This document shows positions 22,509 through 23,095 of a stretch of 23,095 nucleotides of DNA, one piece after another (the stretch's first letter is position 1; the number at the start of each line of letters is the position of its first letter). This DNA is from JBPOHE01 sp052035915 (GTDB lineage Bacteria; Pseudomonadota; Gammaproteobacteria; Chromatiales; Chromatiaceae). The notes beneath the pieces are model-generated. The model was not told the origin of the DNA. It worked only from the letters and a program-made list of their open reading frames with translations, and made no database searches. The stretch spans positions 1-23,095 of the forward strand of contig JBPOHE010000037.1 in assembly GCA_052035915.1 (NCBI GenBank), in the 5' to 3' direction. The position numbers and the translations under genes are program-made.

Positions 22509-22961
22509 ATGACCAGGGTGGATTTCTATGTGCTGGGAGAAGCCGGCGAGGCCGATCGCTATCGGTTCGCCTGCCGACTGGTGGAAAAGATCTACCAACA
22601 GAACCGTCGGGCCTATATCCACACTGGTTCCGAGGAGGAGGCGCGTCAGTTGGATCGCCTCCTCTGGACCTATCGCCAGGACAGCTTCCTCCCCCATGGC
22701 CTGCATGGGAAGGTCAACGCCCTGCTGAACCCCATCCTGATCGGATGGGGGGAGGACCCCGGGTCCGAGAACGACGTGCTCATCAACCTCGCCCCGGAGG
22801 TCCCCATGTTCTTCAGCCGTTTCGAGCGGGTATCCGAGATCGTCGATACCGATCCCCAGGTCCGTGAGCTGGGGCGCCAACGCTATCGCTTCTATCGCGA
22901 TCGCGGCTATCCCCTGGAATCCCACCAGATCGAGCCTTCGACCAGGGGTGAGCGGCGCTAG
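22509..22961 (+). CDS. holC: DNA polymerase III chi subunit
   Basis: This is the clamp-loader accessory subunit that links DNA polymerase III to single-strand binding protein. It has 150 residues, matching the family (E. coli 147). Characteristic parts are VDFYVLGEAGEADRYRFACRL near the N-terminus, LVEKIYQQNRRAYIH, and LLWTYRQDSFLPHG in the middle, the best conserved HolC motif. INLAPEVP and FSRFERVSEIVD follow. It starts 7 bp after pepA and is probably cotranscribed. The gene that usually follows, valS, would be expected beyond the window. Confidence 0.93.
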   Translation: MTRVDFYVLGEAGEADRYRFACRLVEKIYQQNRRAYIHTGSEEEARQLDRLLWTYRQDSFLPHGLHGKVNALLNPILIGWGEDPGSENDVLINLAPEVPMFFSRFERVSEIVDTDPQVRELGRQRYRFYRDRGYPLESHQIEPSTRGERR

Positions 22962-23095
22962 CCATCCTTCACCCAGCTTGTCTGAAAGCAGAGTAGGTCG
23001 GCAAACCATTTCCGACAATACCTGAATCGGCATAAAAATGCGGCAAAGGGGTTCCGACCAGCGAGCTCGGGATAGATCGTGTGCCCGGCCGTGGT
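22962..23095. other. Non-coding tail of the window after holC
   Basis: No coding start is evident. GTCGG (22997-23001) and CCGAC (23012-23016) form a weak hairpin about 36 bp past the holC stop, with no T-run. The next gene probably begins outside the window. Confidence 0.3.

Noticed and set aside
1..23095. tRNA or rRNA genes, insertion sequences or phage genes
   Set aside because: No tRNA-like T-arm/acceptor pattern, rRNA segment, transposase, integrase or phage protein was seen on either strand.

Overview
This is a high-GC stretch of what looks like a gammaproteobacterial chromosome. The clearest sign is the order lptG-lptF / pepA-holC, with lptF and pepA divergent. A phosphoribulokinase with the class I (proteobacterial) residue pattern points to a Calvin-cycle autotroph, plausibly a Chromatiales-type purple or colourless sulfur bacterium. 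The order is inferred, not proven.

Layout. 1-344: tail of an upstream gene, then an AT-rich structured non-coding stretch and a terminator for the next gene. 345-809 (-): small secreted four-cysteine protein with a long Ala/Pro/Thr tail. 935-2192 (+): inositol-monophosphatase-family phosphatase overlapping a Nudix hydrolase. 2504-4342 (+): FtsH-type membrane AAA protease. 4841-5737 (+): phosphoribulokinase with its own likely promoter. 6109-10848 (+): complete branched-chain-amino-acid-type ABC uptake operon (binding protein, permease, fused permease-ATPase, second ATPase). 10849-11350: non-coding, with two strong terminators that read on the minus strand and probably end small RNAs. 11351-11725 (+): DUF4124 protein. 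12026-13093 (+): the homocysteine-binding module of MetH standing alone. 13839-18217 (+): potassium uptake operon trkA-trkH-trkH. 18509-20673 (-): lptF-lptG, LPS export permeases. 21002-22961 (+): pepA and holC.

The most unusual structure is in the gaps. Three intergenic regions (2193-2503, 13094-13838, 18218-18508) each carry one copy of the same 87-bp core. Each core has two GTTCT-N7-AGAAC palindromes whose starts lie exactly 40 bp apart, followed by a conserved GC-rich arm that ends in GCCCGG. Copies 1 and 2 extend to 117 bp and end in inverted CCGGGC/GCCCGG termini. Copy 3 is inverted, so copies 2 and 3 flank the trk operon in opposite orientation. This looks like a non-autonomous palindromic (MITE- or REP-like) repeat, or a repeated four-half-site protein-binding element. 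I do not recognise it as a named family.

Other points of interest are two candidate small RNAs at 10899-11138, the orphan MetH module, two adjacent TrkH paralogs that differ in one selectivity-filter loop, and the LivM-LivG fusion. No tRNA, rRNA, CRISPR array, transposase or phage gene was seen.
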